From: Choanephora cucurbitarum
Lineage: Eukaryota; Mucoromycota; Mucoromycetes; Mucorales; Choanephoraceae
Direction: 5' to 3'
Length of the DNA stretch: 64,000 bases
Assembly: GCA_025331435.1 (NCBI GenBank)
Contig: JAIWNI010000017.1
Coordinates: 357,470-421,469 of the forward strand
In this document: positions 1 to 12,309 of the stretch, piece after piece
Layout of the letters: each line of letters opens with the position of its first letter
How positions within the stretch are numbered: the stretch's first letter is position 1
Made by a program: the position numbers and the translations under genes
Notes under the pieces: model-generated
Databases searched by the model: none
What the model saw: the letters and a program-made list of their open reading frames with translations, nothing else
Told to the model about the DNA's origin: nothing

Positions 1-452
1 CATATCTGAGGAGATTCAAAATTCCTGTTCTTTTAGATGCCTCAACTGCTTTTGTTTTCTATAAAATCTATTGTGTTCTGTAGAAGACTATGTAATAGCT
101 AATGATGGTACTGGTTTCTTGGACTGAAAAATTCCATCCTCATTTCTCGCGCCACCAAACCTAACATGATGTCCATAATAGAGCTTACTGTCTATTTTTG
201 TTTAAGATGGAAAAGCACTACAAATTTTGTTTGAAAAAAGAATGTGCAACAGAATTCGATTTTAGAAATGGGCACATTGTATATTATTCAGCCAATGTCA
301 CTTAAGATGAAGCCCTATACTAATTTTCCCTAATGCGCAGTAATCTTGCTTCATTACTTTTCAGTCGATTAAATATAGTAGTGAAACCACATAATACATT
401 TCTTTTTAGATCTTGCACTTAAACATCCTGTCAATCTGTGTCTAATTCGAAT
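1..452. other. Upstream region of the bZIP gene
   Basis: AT-rich sequence with no open frame that resembles a known family on either strand. It presumably carries the promoter and 5' UTR of the bZIP gene that starts at 453. I see no clear regulatory motif, tRNA or repeat here. Confidence 0.5.
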
Positions 453-1885
453 ATGTCTTTTAGTGACAGACAAAATAAATCAACGCAGCAACTGGGTCGG
501 TTTTCGTTTCAACATTTTGATCATGAATCAGATTTCGGCATTGAGACTTCTTCCGGAGAGCGCATCCGTAAAAGGAAGAAGCCTGGTCGAAAGCCTAACC
601 CGCCTAGTACTCAGGAGCGAAAAGCTCAAAATAGGGCCGCACAAAAAGCATTTCGTGCAAGAGAGCAACAGAGACGCGAAGAAAGAGATCAGCAATGGCA
701 GGAATACAGAGATGAGATTAAGCGATTGCGCAATCGACTCGCTATAACAACTTATGAAAACAAGTATTTGAAAGCCTGTGTATTGCACCTTATTCTAGCC
801 TTTTTGGTTCATAGGGGTTCCATACCTCATATCTGGACTGAGTGTCGTCTTATTCCCAGTAACAATCATGGTGAATACAAAAACCCTACCTTTGCTCCCT
901 ACAGTCAAAACGCTACAGATGAAGCTCATCAAACACATGCATTATTGGATATGATGTTAGATAGGCAACACATTGTCGATTTCAATCAAGCGCTCTTTCA
1001 GACATCACAATGCAATGCATTTGTTACCTCCGAAAGAAAAAAGAGTCATGGTTCTGGTATCGACCATACTAAGTTTGATCAATTTTTAACGCAAGATACC
1101 ATTACTCTTAATCGAGCTTCTCAAAAATTAGAGAATATTTTCCCTGCAAAACAGAAAGCTGATGCTACAAACAATAGCACAATACCAATAAAGTTATCGC
1201 AGCAAACAGTACCATCACGATTACTACAAACAATATCGCCCTCATCATATGAACCAGCTGCTTTCGATTTGCTTCCTAGTTCTCAAACCACCATAGTTAC
1301 AGGCACAAAGTCTGCGACTGATCAGCAAGCATATTTTACATCTAATTCTGAGAACTCTTCAATTGACATCCAAGCATTAGTTGCTTATCGCAAGCCACTT
1401 CAAGGTGTCATTTTTGAGCCACCTACATTATGTTCATCCGAAGATCTTGCCACTATGCCCCCTCTTCAAGCGCTTCATATTCTTCGTCTTCAAATGAAAC
1501 TGGGGAGTATCTTAGGCGATGCAACACTTCCCTCTCTGATACCAAGTAATTCTTTCTCTCTTTTATGTTTTCTTCTGATGTTAACTTTGTAATCTTTGTC
1601 TTTTTTTTTTTTTACAAAGCCGCCATACAACGTGTTGTGCCTCATGATATTCGAATTGACTACGTACCTGGTGCTTCGTTGAGGGATAAAATGATTATAT
1701 TTCGTGACTATTATGATATTGACGAATGCTTTCAATTTTTTACTCAACAAGCTGTGTTTCTTGGCGGAGACGTGCGGAATCCTAAGAATTGGGTAGTTGC
1801 ACCAGAATATTCTGCCAAGTTCTGGTTCTTATCCCATATGGTTGTTGATCAAACATATGACGATTGTGTTCAAACTTCAAGTTGA
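453..1885 (+). CDS. bZIP transcription factor with C-terminal DUF3425 domain
   Basis: Nuclear DNA-binding regulator of the fungal AP-1/Pap1-like bZIP type. Exons are 453..1545 and 1620..1885 (452 aa). The intron is GTAATT...ACAAAG and joins the frames in phase 1. The reading frame is open back to 438, but that codon is GTG, so the first ATG (453) is taken as the start. The basic region lies near residues 54-75 and has the signature NRAAQKAFR. A leucine-zipper-like heptad follows to about residue 105. The C-terminal exon (QRVVPHDIRIDYVPG, then SLRDKMI, then a Trp/Phe-rich tail) matches the DUF3425 domain found in many fungal bZIP proteins. The middle is Ser/Thr/Gln-rich. Target genes cannot be read from the sequence. 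The next gene, the Pil1-like gene, converges on it. Confidence 0.88.
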
Positions 1886-2663
1886 GAAAACTCTCTTGAC
1901 TTTAGCAAACTACAATATCAAAGAGACAAGAACTACTCTTTCTAAACTTCTGTATTCATGTACATATTTGCATCGGGTTTGTTTGAGATTATACTCCCAT
2001 TCTGTAATGTTAGGTGTCTCGGTATGGTTTCTTTTTATCAATTTAGGCCATGCCAAATAAATCAAATCAAGTCCTTGTACCTCTCAGATTGGGTGTATAT
2101 TGATTTTTCCGTTAAACATAGCTGTCGTTGTAACAATCCTCTGAGAGATGAAGTAACAACAAAACCTGATTTTGTAATTATAGGGTACTTGTTATTCAAT
2201 ATTCCTCAACACACCTTCGTAACAAGTACATTCGTACGGTTCGATGTCTCTGTAAGATTGTATGAGAAGATTGAATGGAGGTCCATCTATCAATCTCAAA
2301 GTAGCGAAATTCGGAATGAGATTGCTGGTTTCTAAGGTTGTATACATTATGTCTAAAATATATATTCAGTAAGAAACAACTGATTCAAACTTATATCAAA
2401 TGACAAAGAGATAACATCAAGGCTAACTGGTCACCACATATATGCTTTGACAAACAGAAGATAGAAAGTCTAATTGTGGGTAGAATAACTAAGCTTCACA
2501 AGCTAGCAAGAAATATGATGATGACGATTATATTAAAGAGTAGAATAACAAGATAAATCTAAGCCAAAAACGTCACCGTGTGGAAGAAGTGATTCTAATG
2601 GACTGCTTGTTTTAAACCTCTATGCAGCTCTATACATCATACTCTCAAAAAGTAAACAAACAT
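1886..2663. other. Convergent intergenic region
   Basis: This 0.8 kb lies between the 3' ends of the bZIP gene and the Pil1-like gene. It has one short open frame (1958..2335, +) without family resemblance, codon bias or splice support. I regard it as 3' UTRs plus spacer. Confidence 0.5.
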
Positions 2664-3479
2664 TTATTTTTGCATAACTGATAGAGCATTCAAATCTGCC
2701 AATAAAACAGCATCATCGTCATCATCGCTTTCCAAATCCAAGTTCTCCATCTTCACTTGTCGCTCATTTGTAGGTCTCCAACCTTCCAAAGTCAAAAGTG
2801 CATCTTTCAGTATCATATCGCAGTTACTACTGGCTTGTTGATCCTCATCTAACAGGTCAACCATATGCTTTCCAAAGCGAGATATTACGGCTGTTCTTTC
2901 GGCATATGCTTCAAGAGCATTGAATCGAATATAAAATGCGTCTCTCAGCATTTTACGTTTCAATTGAACCGCTTCTTCAGCCAGTTGGGTTGGGTTTGGC
3001 GCGTCTGCTAAAGACTTTTTCAAGTCAGAAATCAATCTGGATGTTGGATTTGATTTCTCTAGATGACACAAACGATCTTGTAGTATTTGATGTTGATGAC
3101 AAGCATCGGTTATTATCTGTTCCCTATCTCTCATGGATTTTATCATGCGTCTATACAGTTGATACTGCTCTGAGTAGTCTCTCTCTAAAGCTACTTGATG
3201 GTCTAATAGGTCCACTAGACATTCGCCAATGGCTTCCACATCTTGACTGTAATGCGTTTCTCGATGCTTTTGGGCTTCTTGTTGAATCCATTCGAATAAG
3301 GCTTTATTCGTCTCAGTATGATGGTAGGCTGTTGCCTTTAACGAAGCCAAATCGTTACATTCTTCAAATAACCACAGGTTAAGTGAACGTGTCTCTTGAT
3401 TCTGAAGTGGATTATTGCGTACTGCTTGAGATTTTACAGTGGATTTGATTTTGTTCAGTTGATACTGAAAGTCTTTCAT
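2664..3479 (-). CDS. Eisosome core component Pil1/Lsp1-family protein (BAR domain)
   Basis: A single-exon, 271-aa protein with the long helical core of the Pil1/Lsp1/Meu14 eisosome family. Family members bind PI(4,5)P2, curve the plasma membrane and build eisosome furrows. Matching segments run in family order: YSEQYQLYRRMIKSMRDRE, then a Lys-rich helix after LEKSNPT, then KMLRDAFYIRFNALEAYAER, then GKHMVDLLDED and LTLEGW. The C-terminus is acidic (ESDDDDD). The protein is shorter than yeast Pil1 (about 340 aa) and lacks its N-terminal membrane-inserting segment of the usual form. It may therefore be a divergent or Meu14-like paralogue. Heptad-rich helices account for most of its length. The start is the only ATG upstream of the conserved core. 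Confidence 0.8.
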   Translation of the reverse strand: MKDFQYQLNKIKSTVKSQAVRNNPLQNQETRSLNLWLFEECNDLASLKATAYHHTETNKALFEWIQQEAQKHRETHYSQDVEAIGECLVDLLDHQVALERDYSEQYQLYRRMIKSMRDREQIITDACHQHQILQDRLCHLEKSNPTSRLISDLKKSLADAPNPTQLAEEAVQLKRKMLRDAFYIRFNALEAYAERTAVISRFGKHMVDLLDEDQQASSNCDMILKDALLTLEGWRPTNERQVKMENLDLESDDDDDAVLLADLNALSVMQK

Positions 3480-5902
3480 TATATGATGACATTAAATAAA
3501 GAAGAAAGAAAATAAATACACAGCTGTTTACTAAAAAACAAAACTGTTACACTATAAATACAAATTTGAGGATTCACAAAAGCAACTTCAATGTCAGTTG
3601 AAGCAATCAGCAAAGAATAAGACTGTATCACCCTCATTTAAGGAGAGAAGGTATTAGTCGGCAGAGTTTGTCTTTAATTTCAACAAACTAGTGTAAATAT
3701 TCTTTGAAAAGTGCATCGGGTTTTAAGCTAAGTGGGATAACAAAAGTGCGATTGCTTCAATTAGAAATCATCTATTGGTATTTTTATAGGGCTGGCAAAC
3801 CATAATTGGATCAAATTGCTGCCAAGTTCTGAATCAGGAACAGTTGGGAAGTTGAATTTGAGTTTTATGCAGGTTGTGTGATTAGTATATGCTCCTTGTG
3901 TTCCTGCTTTATTCTTCATTTTTTAATGGTAGGTATGTTGATGAATGTCTTCAACACTTTGAGAAGTTTGTAATCTAGCAAGTCAAAGTACATGTTTTTG
4001 TTGCAAGATAAGCAGAAATACGGTGCTATCACTTGTGCTTATAGCTAGCTAAAGTAAATTCGATTAATGAAATTGGTTTCTAAATCAAACTTAGCGATTA
4101 GTTTTCTTCAAAAAAAAGTTAGAAGTCTTGCTGCTTTAAGACAACATTGTATTAATTTACTTGAATTCCTTTTAACAAAAAGAGATATGATTTCAAACAT
4201 GCTGACAATCTTTTTAACCAGCTCATTCTAATACATATAAGATATGTTAAATAATGAAGATAGAATGAGTATAAAAAGGCAATAAGCAAAGCAGTGTAAT
4301 ATGAGGGGGATGCTGATATACACTGTTCGCTTGCAATAACAATATATAAGGCTTGTTTTAAAAATAAATAGAGTAGTAGAAACATACATCTTCTCGTCAA
4401 CCGGTTTTTCGGATACTGAGTTCCGAAAAGATGGGTATGATACAATGAAAAGCTTGGGAGTAGCCTAAGCATTCCTCTTTCTATAAAAAAGAAGGATCTT
4501 TTGCTCTTTGTCCAAGAAAACTTATACTAAGCATGCAAAGTTGCAGGTCCGTAGCAATCTTTGCAAAAAATCTGTAAGCGATATTGAAAGCAGCACGGTT
4601 TCCACAAACCAAGAGACTGTCTTAATTGGCCGAGAAGAAAAGTTTAATTTCTGCTTTTGAATTTTAGGTGCAAATCACTGTATCCTTGATCTCTTTTCCA
4701 TAAAAAGAATATATTTCTCGTGAGACCAAAAACATACTAAAGAGCATTTAGTTGCAATGATCTTGGCCTTCATATTTCTTTACAGAAACAAACGGCCTAA
4801 TTGGCTTATAGATATATGTTGTCTCTTCTTGTCGATACGATTGAATAATCATTTTGTGCATAGTTTACTAGAAAAAAGGCATTCAGAGTGGCGGATGTCT
4901 TACTTGTTTCCGCCACGTTTTTCATGATGAATTTGATCTCAGACAACATAAAAGCAATAACTCTATCAATGATCTAAGGGCAATCTTATTTTGTAAACAA
5001 CAGTAAGCAGATCAAGCCAGATTGAATAGATCTGAGCGCTCCATGCTCCCATGCTATTCAGAGCAATTACTTATATTGCTGATGCTTACTTTAGCGAATG
5101 AATTGATAGATAAAATAGCATGGAAGAATATTCAAGTTCATGGAAATCAGAGCTGATTTGGTTTGATTGGATATCTCTTATTTCATCAGCAATAAATTTT
5201 CTTTAAACGTCCAATTAAACAACTAATATCGTGTAGAAATATTACAAACCGGGAGCATCTAGTTACCTAACATTGCCTTGAATCAAAACAGGATTTTGCA
5301 ACTTGGTGCCGATTAGAATCGAATGCAACTTGATCTTGTGAGAGACAAACAAATAGTATGGATCTTGTGTCCTAACGACTACAAAAGAGAATGATCGTTC
5401 TACTCTCAAAGGAAGAAAAGAAAAAAGGCTTTTCCTAGCCTTAGTCATGTTAAGAGCATAAGTGTAGGAGTCAAAAGAGTTGTTAAAGGGGCGTAACAAC
5501 AGCTTGTTGAAGCCCTTTTATTTTTGGGAGAAGATGAGTTACATGATTTTCAGCATCAAAAGTAAATAAACATGCTACTGCTTTAAACACAAAAAAGAAA
5601 GAAAGTCTGTGTCTATTCTTCAAAGCTAAAATATATTTCCATACCAACCTGCAACAAGTTGATATGGAAACATTGTAAATGATGGAAACAAGAAAAGCTA
5701 CTAAAAAAGGAAACTAAAATGAGGCGGTTTTTAGCCAAACCGACCTCGTGAAATAATATTTTATTTAATGTTAAATTTCGATTTATTTCTTTCTCTCTTT
5801 CTTTCTTTAACCTGGCGAACAACAACAACAAAAGACTGATAGAGCAATCTTTTTCTCTCTTTCTTTTTCTTCTTTAAACTGTAAATAAATAAGGCTTAAA
5901 TT
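3480..5902. other. Gene-poor stretch, 2.4 kb
   Basis: No frame here resembles a known protein. The longest open frames (4152..4472 and 5263..5499, both minus) are hydrophobic translations of AT-rich DNA with no conserved motif. The last 150 bp before 5903 are a strong polypyrimidine tract (TTTCTCTTTCTTTC type), typical just upstream of fungal start codons and probably part of the DENN gene promoter. No tRNA, transposon end or tandem repeat was recognised. Confidence 0.5.
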
Positions 5903-8900
5903 ATGCCAAATAGCTCAGCACCCATTGCCTCAAGAGTAGCAGACTATTTTTTTGTAGCTGGTCTCCATGATAACCAGTTGATACCTGCATATGAACATGC
6001 CAAAACCAACTCAAGTATCAGTGACGCATCCTATTATCAACAGCAAGAACACGCAGTTGCCAATAACGGTCAGCTACTTTTAAATTATGCAGAAAAAAGA
6101 CCTCATTTAGAAAAAATCAACCGTCGTCGTGGTAAAAGCATGATTGTGAAAGGATCAACAGCTACCTTAGACCCACCACTTTTGCGCTCTAGCCTATCGG
6201 ATGCTGCAACTTCAGCTTCTTTGTTAGGCGTTTTAGACCATGTTCAAAATGTGATTGACAATTTCGATAAAGAGCGTGATTCTGCTCGAGACAATGTAAT
6301 TGCAGTTCAAGACCCTAGTCGAAATCAAACTGAACGGAAGAGGAAAAGTCTGTCAAGGAGCTCAACACGAAAGTGGAGAAGTCCTTCCGATCCTAATGCT
6401 TATTGTAAGTTCTTTGTGTTATCATTAGGTCATTGTTTAAGCAACCCAAAAAAAAATTAGAGTAAAAGACGCCCTTTTAATTTCATTTTCTTTAGCTGAC
6501 TTACAACGCATTACGCTTGGATCATTTGAAGACAAACATAAAAATGACGTACCCAACATACTCGAATTAAAATACACACCCACAGTCTTAATGCGATACC
6601 CAAAAAAGGATTATACAGCTTCCGAGTCCTTTCCAGCTTACACAGCCATGGTAAAAAAAAAGACATGCTCATTCTTCTTCTGTGCTCAATTGTTTTCTTT
6701 CTTTTTTAAAGTTTTGTTTTCCAAAAGATATTTCACTTCATGCCGGAGAAAAACCACCATCTGAATATACCCATTCTTTTGTACTATATCTGAAAGTCAT
6801 TGTGGCTATGCATAGAAACTAACAACTCCTATTATAGACTATGACAGATGAAAATGGATCTACTGCCTATGGTACCTGTATTATATTTTACGAAAAGCTA
6901 GATAAGAAATTATCAGAACCTGTAGATAAAGCAATCAAAGAATGGGCGCAAAACAACATGTCCTCAAGCAGTATAGAATATGCTCAACATTTGGCAGAGA
7001 AAATCGATCTCGAAAAAAGCGAACTAGAAAAAGTAAAAACAGAGTTAGCTCAACTTAATGTTGGCATCTCAGCTGAGAGTCGAAGACAACAAGCAATGGA
7101 ATTAGAAGAGCAGATTCGAGCTCATCACGAGAGTCTCGATTTGTACTACGAGCTCGTCGAACCTGTCAAAATGGCAATATTGAGTTCAAAGGATATATGG
7201 GTTCCTAAAGCGATTGGATTGCTAGGTCGTATGGCTTGGATCGATCTTTATGGTGACTGGCTCAAAATTTTGTTGGATAACATTGTAGGCGTAGGTGGCT
7301 TTCGAAATGATAAGCCCACTATAAATATAGAGAGGTAGATACAAGCATAAATAAGGTGGAGAAAATGAGATAATAATGCCCTCTTGTCGTCATGTCTAAC
7401 AGTGCAGTAATTAATATAATTGACGAAGTACCTTTACCACCTCCTGGACGATTTGAGATTGGTTTGACAATCAATCAAAGACCTTTGTTTTTTTCTCGAC
7501 CTCCTGTCAATACAGTACCTATTCTTAAAAACGTAAGGAAGAAAGCCAACAGCAATTATCGTATTCTTCCAACCATCTGTATCCTTTCTTTCTCATAGTT
7601 TTCGTTGTTTCCTTTGTTTCGAACACTGTCTCCTCATTTGATATTAGTTGTTTTAGAGGTAAGTCTAACCTTTCTATACCTTTTAATGAGAGATTTTAAA
7701 CAGCTTGTTCTTTTAAACAAATTCTGTAGACATTATTAGCTGAAGGAAAGGTATTGTTTGTATCTCAATATTCGGGGATGCTTTCGCTTGCATGCGAATC
7801 TTTCCAGTATCTACTGTTCCCATTTTATTGGCAGTTTGTGTGCATCCCTGTACTTCCTGAAAGATTGTTAACATGTTTACAAGCTCCAGTTCCATATATG
7901 ATTGGTTTTCAGGGCACCATGACCGAAGCTGAGGAGCATGCACCTGATGAGGTAAGAAATCCAAATAAATCGCAATTTTCCTCTTCTTTCCTTTTTATTT
8001 ACTAATAATTTATACTTTCAAGGTATGCATTGTCAACTTGGACTGCAATTCAATGCATCAAAGTCAAAGATCGATGTTTATCCCAGAGCGTCAAAGACGC
8101 AAACTCCAATCAGGACTTGAGCAGTATGCACCTTTGCATACAAAATACAAAGTTCCCTATGGCGTGCCTCTTCCTGTTCAGTGCGCTTTTCCAAAAGGCA
8201 AAATGATACTAAATTGTAGTCGATCTAGAACAACTGATATATTCATTAGCCCCGCTGCACGACAGCCTAGAACTTCAGAAAGTTCGTCTGATAATATATC
8301 CCTTTGGTCCTTGTCGAGACCTTGGTCAAGCAACACAAGTACGCGCACGTCCAACGATTCTACCATCTCAACCCCTCATTTGCCTCAATATCCTGGCTCA
8401 GCCGTCCTGTCTACCAGCACTGGTAACTATGCGGCTTCTTCTTCCTCTTTGTCATTACACAGCCCACCTCTGAGTCCTTTGAAGGCAAACTCTAGTGTAC
8501 AATCTTTCCAAACCTCTCTTTCGACTTCTTCTATCAATCGACCAACTGCCCGTAGAACCTCTTTATCCGTAGTGAATGCAGCTCATCCTAACCCTAACGG
8601 CTTGGATCATCAACATTCTTATAGAAAGGCCAGTATCAAGCGATCCGATTCAACCACAGAAGATGTAAGCAAAGAAGTACTTAGATTACCTTGTGGTCAT
8701 AGCTCATTGATTTTTTTTCTTTTTGGAACAGAATGCAAGAGCAAGACTAAGTGCTTTTATGTCCAAACCAAGAGCTGTTTTTCAACTAAACCCATTGGAC
8801 CATGGCCTAAGCGAATTATCTCATCAAATCACTATGGTGCCTCCTCATTTCGGCACTAACAATGAGTACGAGCATAGCTATTACCCTCAACCTATACCTC

Positions 8901-9822
8901 GTCGTGTTAAACATATTGAAGGTCACCGAATGGTTGAAATATTTACTTCAGAGCTGAATCAGTTTCCAGGATTCAGATGTGTTTGTGGAAAACAAGTGAG
9001 CGATACTCAGGAACAAGATGAAACCAAAAAATCCATCATGTTTATGTCTTGTCAAGGTAAATTGAAAGAGAAGCAAAACTGATTTCACCTACTCATAGTT
9101 GGTATATAGAGTGTCACTTGGTAACCCATGATGCTTGTACAGATCAGATACTGCACCCTTGTTTGCCTGCTTGTTTTGATGAACAAAAGGTTCAGGACGC
9201 ATTCATTCGTATGTTTGCATCTCTACTGTATAACTACCGGACAGGTTTTGTTGATCAATCAGAAGATGTACCATTTATTACCAATCAGGATAATTCGAAA
9301 AAGTCTTTGTATTTTTCTAAAGAAAGGTTTTTGAAGCACTCTGATAAGGATACACGAGTAAGTACTAGCTATCAACTCGTTAGGTCATACTAACCGATAT
9401 AATGTAGACTTTCTTATCGAATCTGTGTAGCTCGCAAATGTTCACCCAGTTTGTTACCGATCGATTATCTAAATCAAGCCAAGATCCAGAGATTTTGGTC
9501 TTTGATGAGTATATTAAATTGAAACTGAATAGATCGAAACTAAAGTTTGTCAAAGAAGAGACACCCTTTTTGAATGTAAAGTATCATACCATTTTTCTTC
9601 CTCTTACTAGCTTTGAGCTCCTTTGACACAATTTCCCCTTTTTTTTCATGTTCTGCTACTCCTCATTTCATATTGAGCTTTAATCACTAATTTCATTCTG
9701 ATTAGGACGAATCTTTTAGGGTCTCGCAGATCATTTGGGCAACACCTCCACATGATCCTGAATTGTTCTCCGAAGAAACAGAATACGAACGATTCCCTAC
9801 CAATCTCAAATTTGGCAAGTGA
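5903..9822 (+). CDS. Tripartite DENN-domain protein with C1-like zinc finger (predicted Rab GEF)
   Basis: Twelve exons: 5903..6404, 6496..6650, 6712..6780, 6838..7334, 7403..7532, 7599..7658, 7730..7951, 8023..8664, 8732..9056, 9110..9357, 9408..9575, 9706..9822 (1044 aa, all phases close). The N-terminal uDENN contains ADYFFVAGLHDNQL and FPKDISLHAGEKPPSEYTH. The central cDENN contains PPGRFEIGL, FPLFRTLSPHLILVVLE, LLAEGKVLFVSQYSGMLSLA and FPFYWQFVCIPVLPERLL. A Ser-rich disordered linker (about residues 610-755) follows. Next comes a C1-like half finger with the spacing CX2CX4HX2CX7C (SCQECHLVTHDAC), and then the dDENN (DAFIRMFASLLYNYRTGF, FLSNLCSSQMFTQFVTDRL). DENN proteins usually act as GDP/GTP exchange factors for Rab GTPases. 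Which Rab is unknown. The C1-like finger suggests membrane lipid binding, by inference. Confidence 0.9.
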
Positions 9823-12309
9823 ACCATTTAGGTTCGCCACTTTAGCTCTATTCCCCTTACTTTCGAAGTTATTTTGTTCATAATTATTCTGCTGTCTATA
9901 CTATCTATCATTGTTTCTATCTCTCTGACCTGCTTGCAAGCATAAGGAGAGAAAAGAAATTGCATATTTATTTTAATTAATTAGAAAGAAACACCCAAAG
10001 CTAATACAATCTTCTCTTTTTTGTGTCAATACAATTAGATCTGTGTATGGCTAACTCCATTTTGATCATTTATAAACCTGAACTCAATACTCCCTAAAAG
10101 AATATAACTGTTGGCAACAAGCTTTGTGAAATCTTGATATAGTAAACAAATAGAATAGGAAAAGTTAGAAGCATTTATTTTGTTTAGAACAAAGGCATAC
10201 ATGAAGCAATCTCCAGTTACTCATATACTTGTTGTACACTTTTCTCTAACTTCAGCTATCTAAGATATCAACTATTCTATGCTATGGTGATAAGAAATTT
10301 ACTGAAAATTGAATGGCACATTCAATTTCAGTTTCTTTTCAGTGTTTGAACGACTACTGTACTTAGCTTACTTTGAGTTATTTCAGTCATCTTTTTTGTC
10401 ACAGTATTTGCTTTTTGTTCGAATACTAAGCATGTCGCGCTTAACAATTGACCCTGAACAGATGACTATACGAACCCCAAAAATTTGTTCCAACACAAAT
10501 ACCAAAATTCAAAAAATTTAATAAAGGTGCCTTTTCAACTTTCTAATTCCTTAATCTAATTCAAATGCCTAGACTGTTTTCTTGTATTCTGATCTCTTTT
10601 AGAAAGCGTATGTCTATTGTTTAGAATTCGAATTGGAGAAAGGAATAGAAGAAGAGTATCAATCCTCATCTCGCTTGTATAATCTCTTTTTTACTAGTCG
10701 CAATAAGTACGAGAACAACGAAACAAAGGATACGATTGAATGCCTATCATCCACAGACATTACACTAGATGGATACTCAGCATATACTTTAGACTTGAAT
10801 CTGACATATGTTGAATACTGGATATATAGGAAGACGCACACATAATGATGTGTTATGTACATTGAGCGCTTGTTTTAAGAGTGCCAAAAATATAAAATCT
10901 AATAAGGCATCTTCAATCCCAAAAAGCCTGCAAAGTGCTAGTGCTTTGATGTTCTGTTCTTGGAGCTCTTTTTGCGACCTCTGATAGCTTTAAACATAGG
11001 GCTTATCGCAACGATGAAATTACCATGAATACTCTCCCACATGTTTTTATTCAATTAGCGTGATTCTAAGTTCTGTTGTAAGTATAGAAAGCGACTATAA
11101 GTCATTATAACCGAGGAAGTATAGATAAGAAATTAGCGACTTTTATTTGTATTATCGAATAATACAAAATTTTGAGGTACAATCTTGAACAGAATAAGGC
11201 GCTATGAAAACTTGTCAATGGCTTTTGTATATTGAAATCGCATTATTAAACCGAGTCATCGCTATACTAGGCAGCTATTTTGTGTCTTACACAAATGATA
11301 AATGTATATCTAGTTGAATGATATATTCATTCTCTAATCTAGCGCTTCATCGACTGCTTTTGTTATTATATCCTGTTGATCTATGGCTTCCCTAATTTCA
11401 TAGCCTTTTTTTTTAATCTAGTTACATTTCTAAGGCAACTCTTTTTAGAATCCAACAACAGTCATTGTGTCTAAGGCAGATGACTCAAATACCCTAACAT
11501 TATGGGAGACTAAAAGAGGGAGCACGAAGCAAAAGCCCTCTCCATAAATATGTCAAAACTGCATAAGGCTAAGTTTTGGGAGAAAAGAAGAAAGTAACCC
11601 ATACTTTTTTTTTATCTAAACTGATCTATCTTGGTAACCACTTATGAATTAGCCTGTTTAGTTTTCTTTCTTTACATAAACAGTGTCTTCACAATCTCAA
11701 GGCAAAACACTGATTTATCCGATGGGACACTATGCGATTTTGCCTAGTCTATACTGAACCATTCAAAGCATCTCTCTCTCTTTTTCTCTCTCTTTGCCTC
11801 TTTCTCCTTTTTCCATTCTTTTTGTAGGTTTTCCAAGTGTATCCGTGACTCTGTGCTGTCAATGTAAGCTGCATTTATGTACTTTCTATTTGGAGCATCT
11901 GTCAGATCAAAGGGAAGAAATAGGAGTCTGTCTTTCTCCCTTAATATGCAGGTATAAAGAAAGAAGAAGAAAGCAATCGTACTTCTCTATTCGCTTCGCT
12001 CTTTCTTCCTTTTTTCGAAGTCCTTATGTTGCTTATTTGATAGTTCTTTATTCCCTTCATAGAATGCTTCTTAAAGTAAATGGAGCGGACGCATTCGAAA
12101 AGCATTTGCATCGTTTTCTCTTATCATACTTGTTCTATTTTCGATTCCTCCTCCTTTTTTTATTTATTTCGATATAGATGCAACACTCGTCTACTAGGTT
12201 CATTTTATAGTTTGTTGCCAAAAAAAATAGTGCACATGTTAAGTCTGATGTATTTAAAGAAAGAAAATTATTATCTAAAATCATTTGATTTCTTCCTTCT
12301 TTCTTCAAA
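9823..12309. other. Gene-poor stretch, 2.5 kb
   Basis: No supported gene. Short open frames at 10309..10521, 10633..10845 and 11794..12177 do not resemble known families and show no splice partners. The stretch is AT-rich with several poly-T/poly-A runs. The CT-rich run at 11770-11830 could be a promoter-like pyrimidine tract, but no convincing start codon follows it. Confidence 0.45.

Noticed and set aside
1958..2335. 125-aa plus-strand frame after the bZIP gene
   Set aside because: It overlaps the probable 3' UTR, has no family signature and starts inside another short frame.
4152..4472. 106-aa minus-strand frame
   Set aside because: Aromatic and leucine-rich translation of AT-rich DNA, without motif or flanking splice sites.
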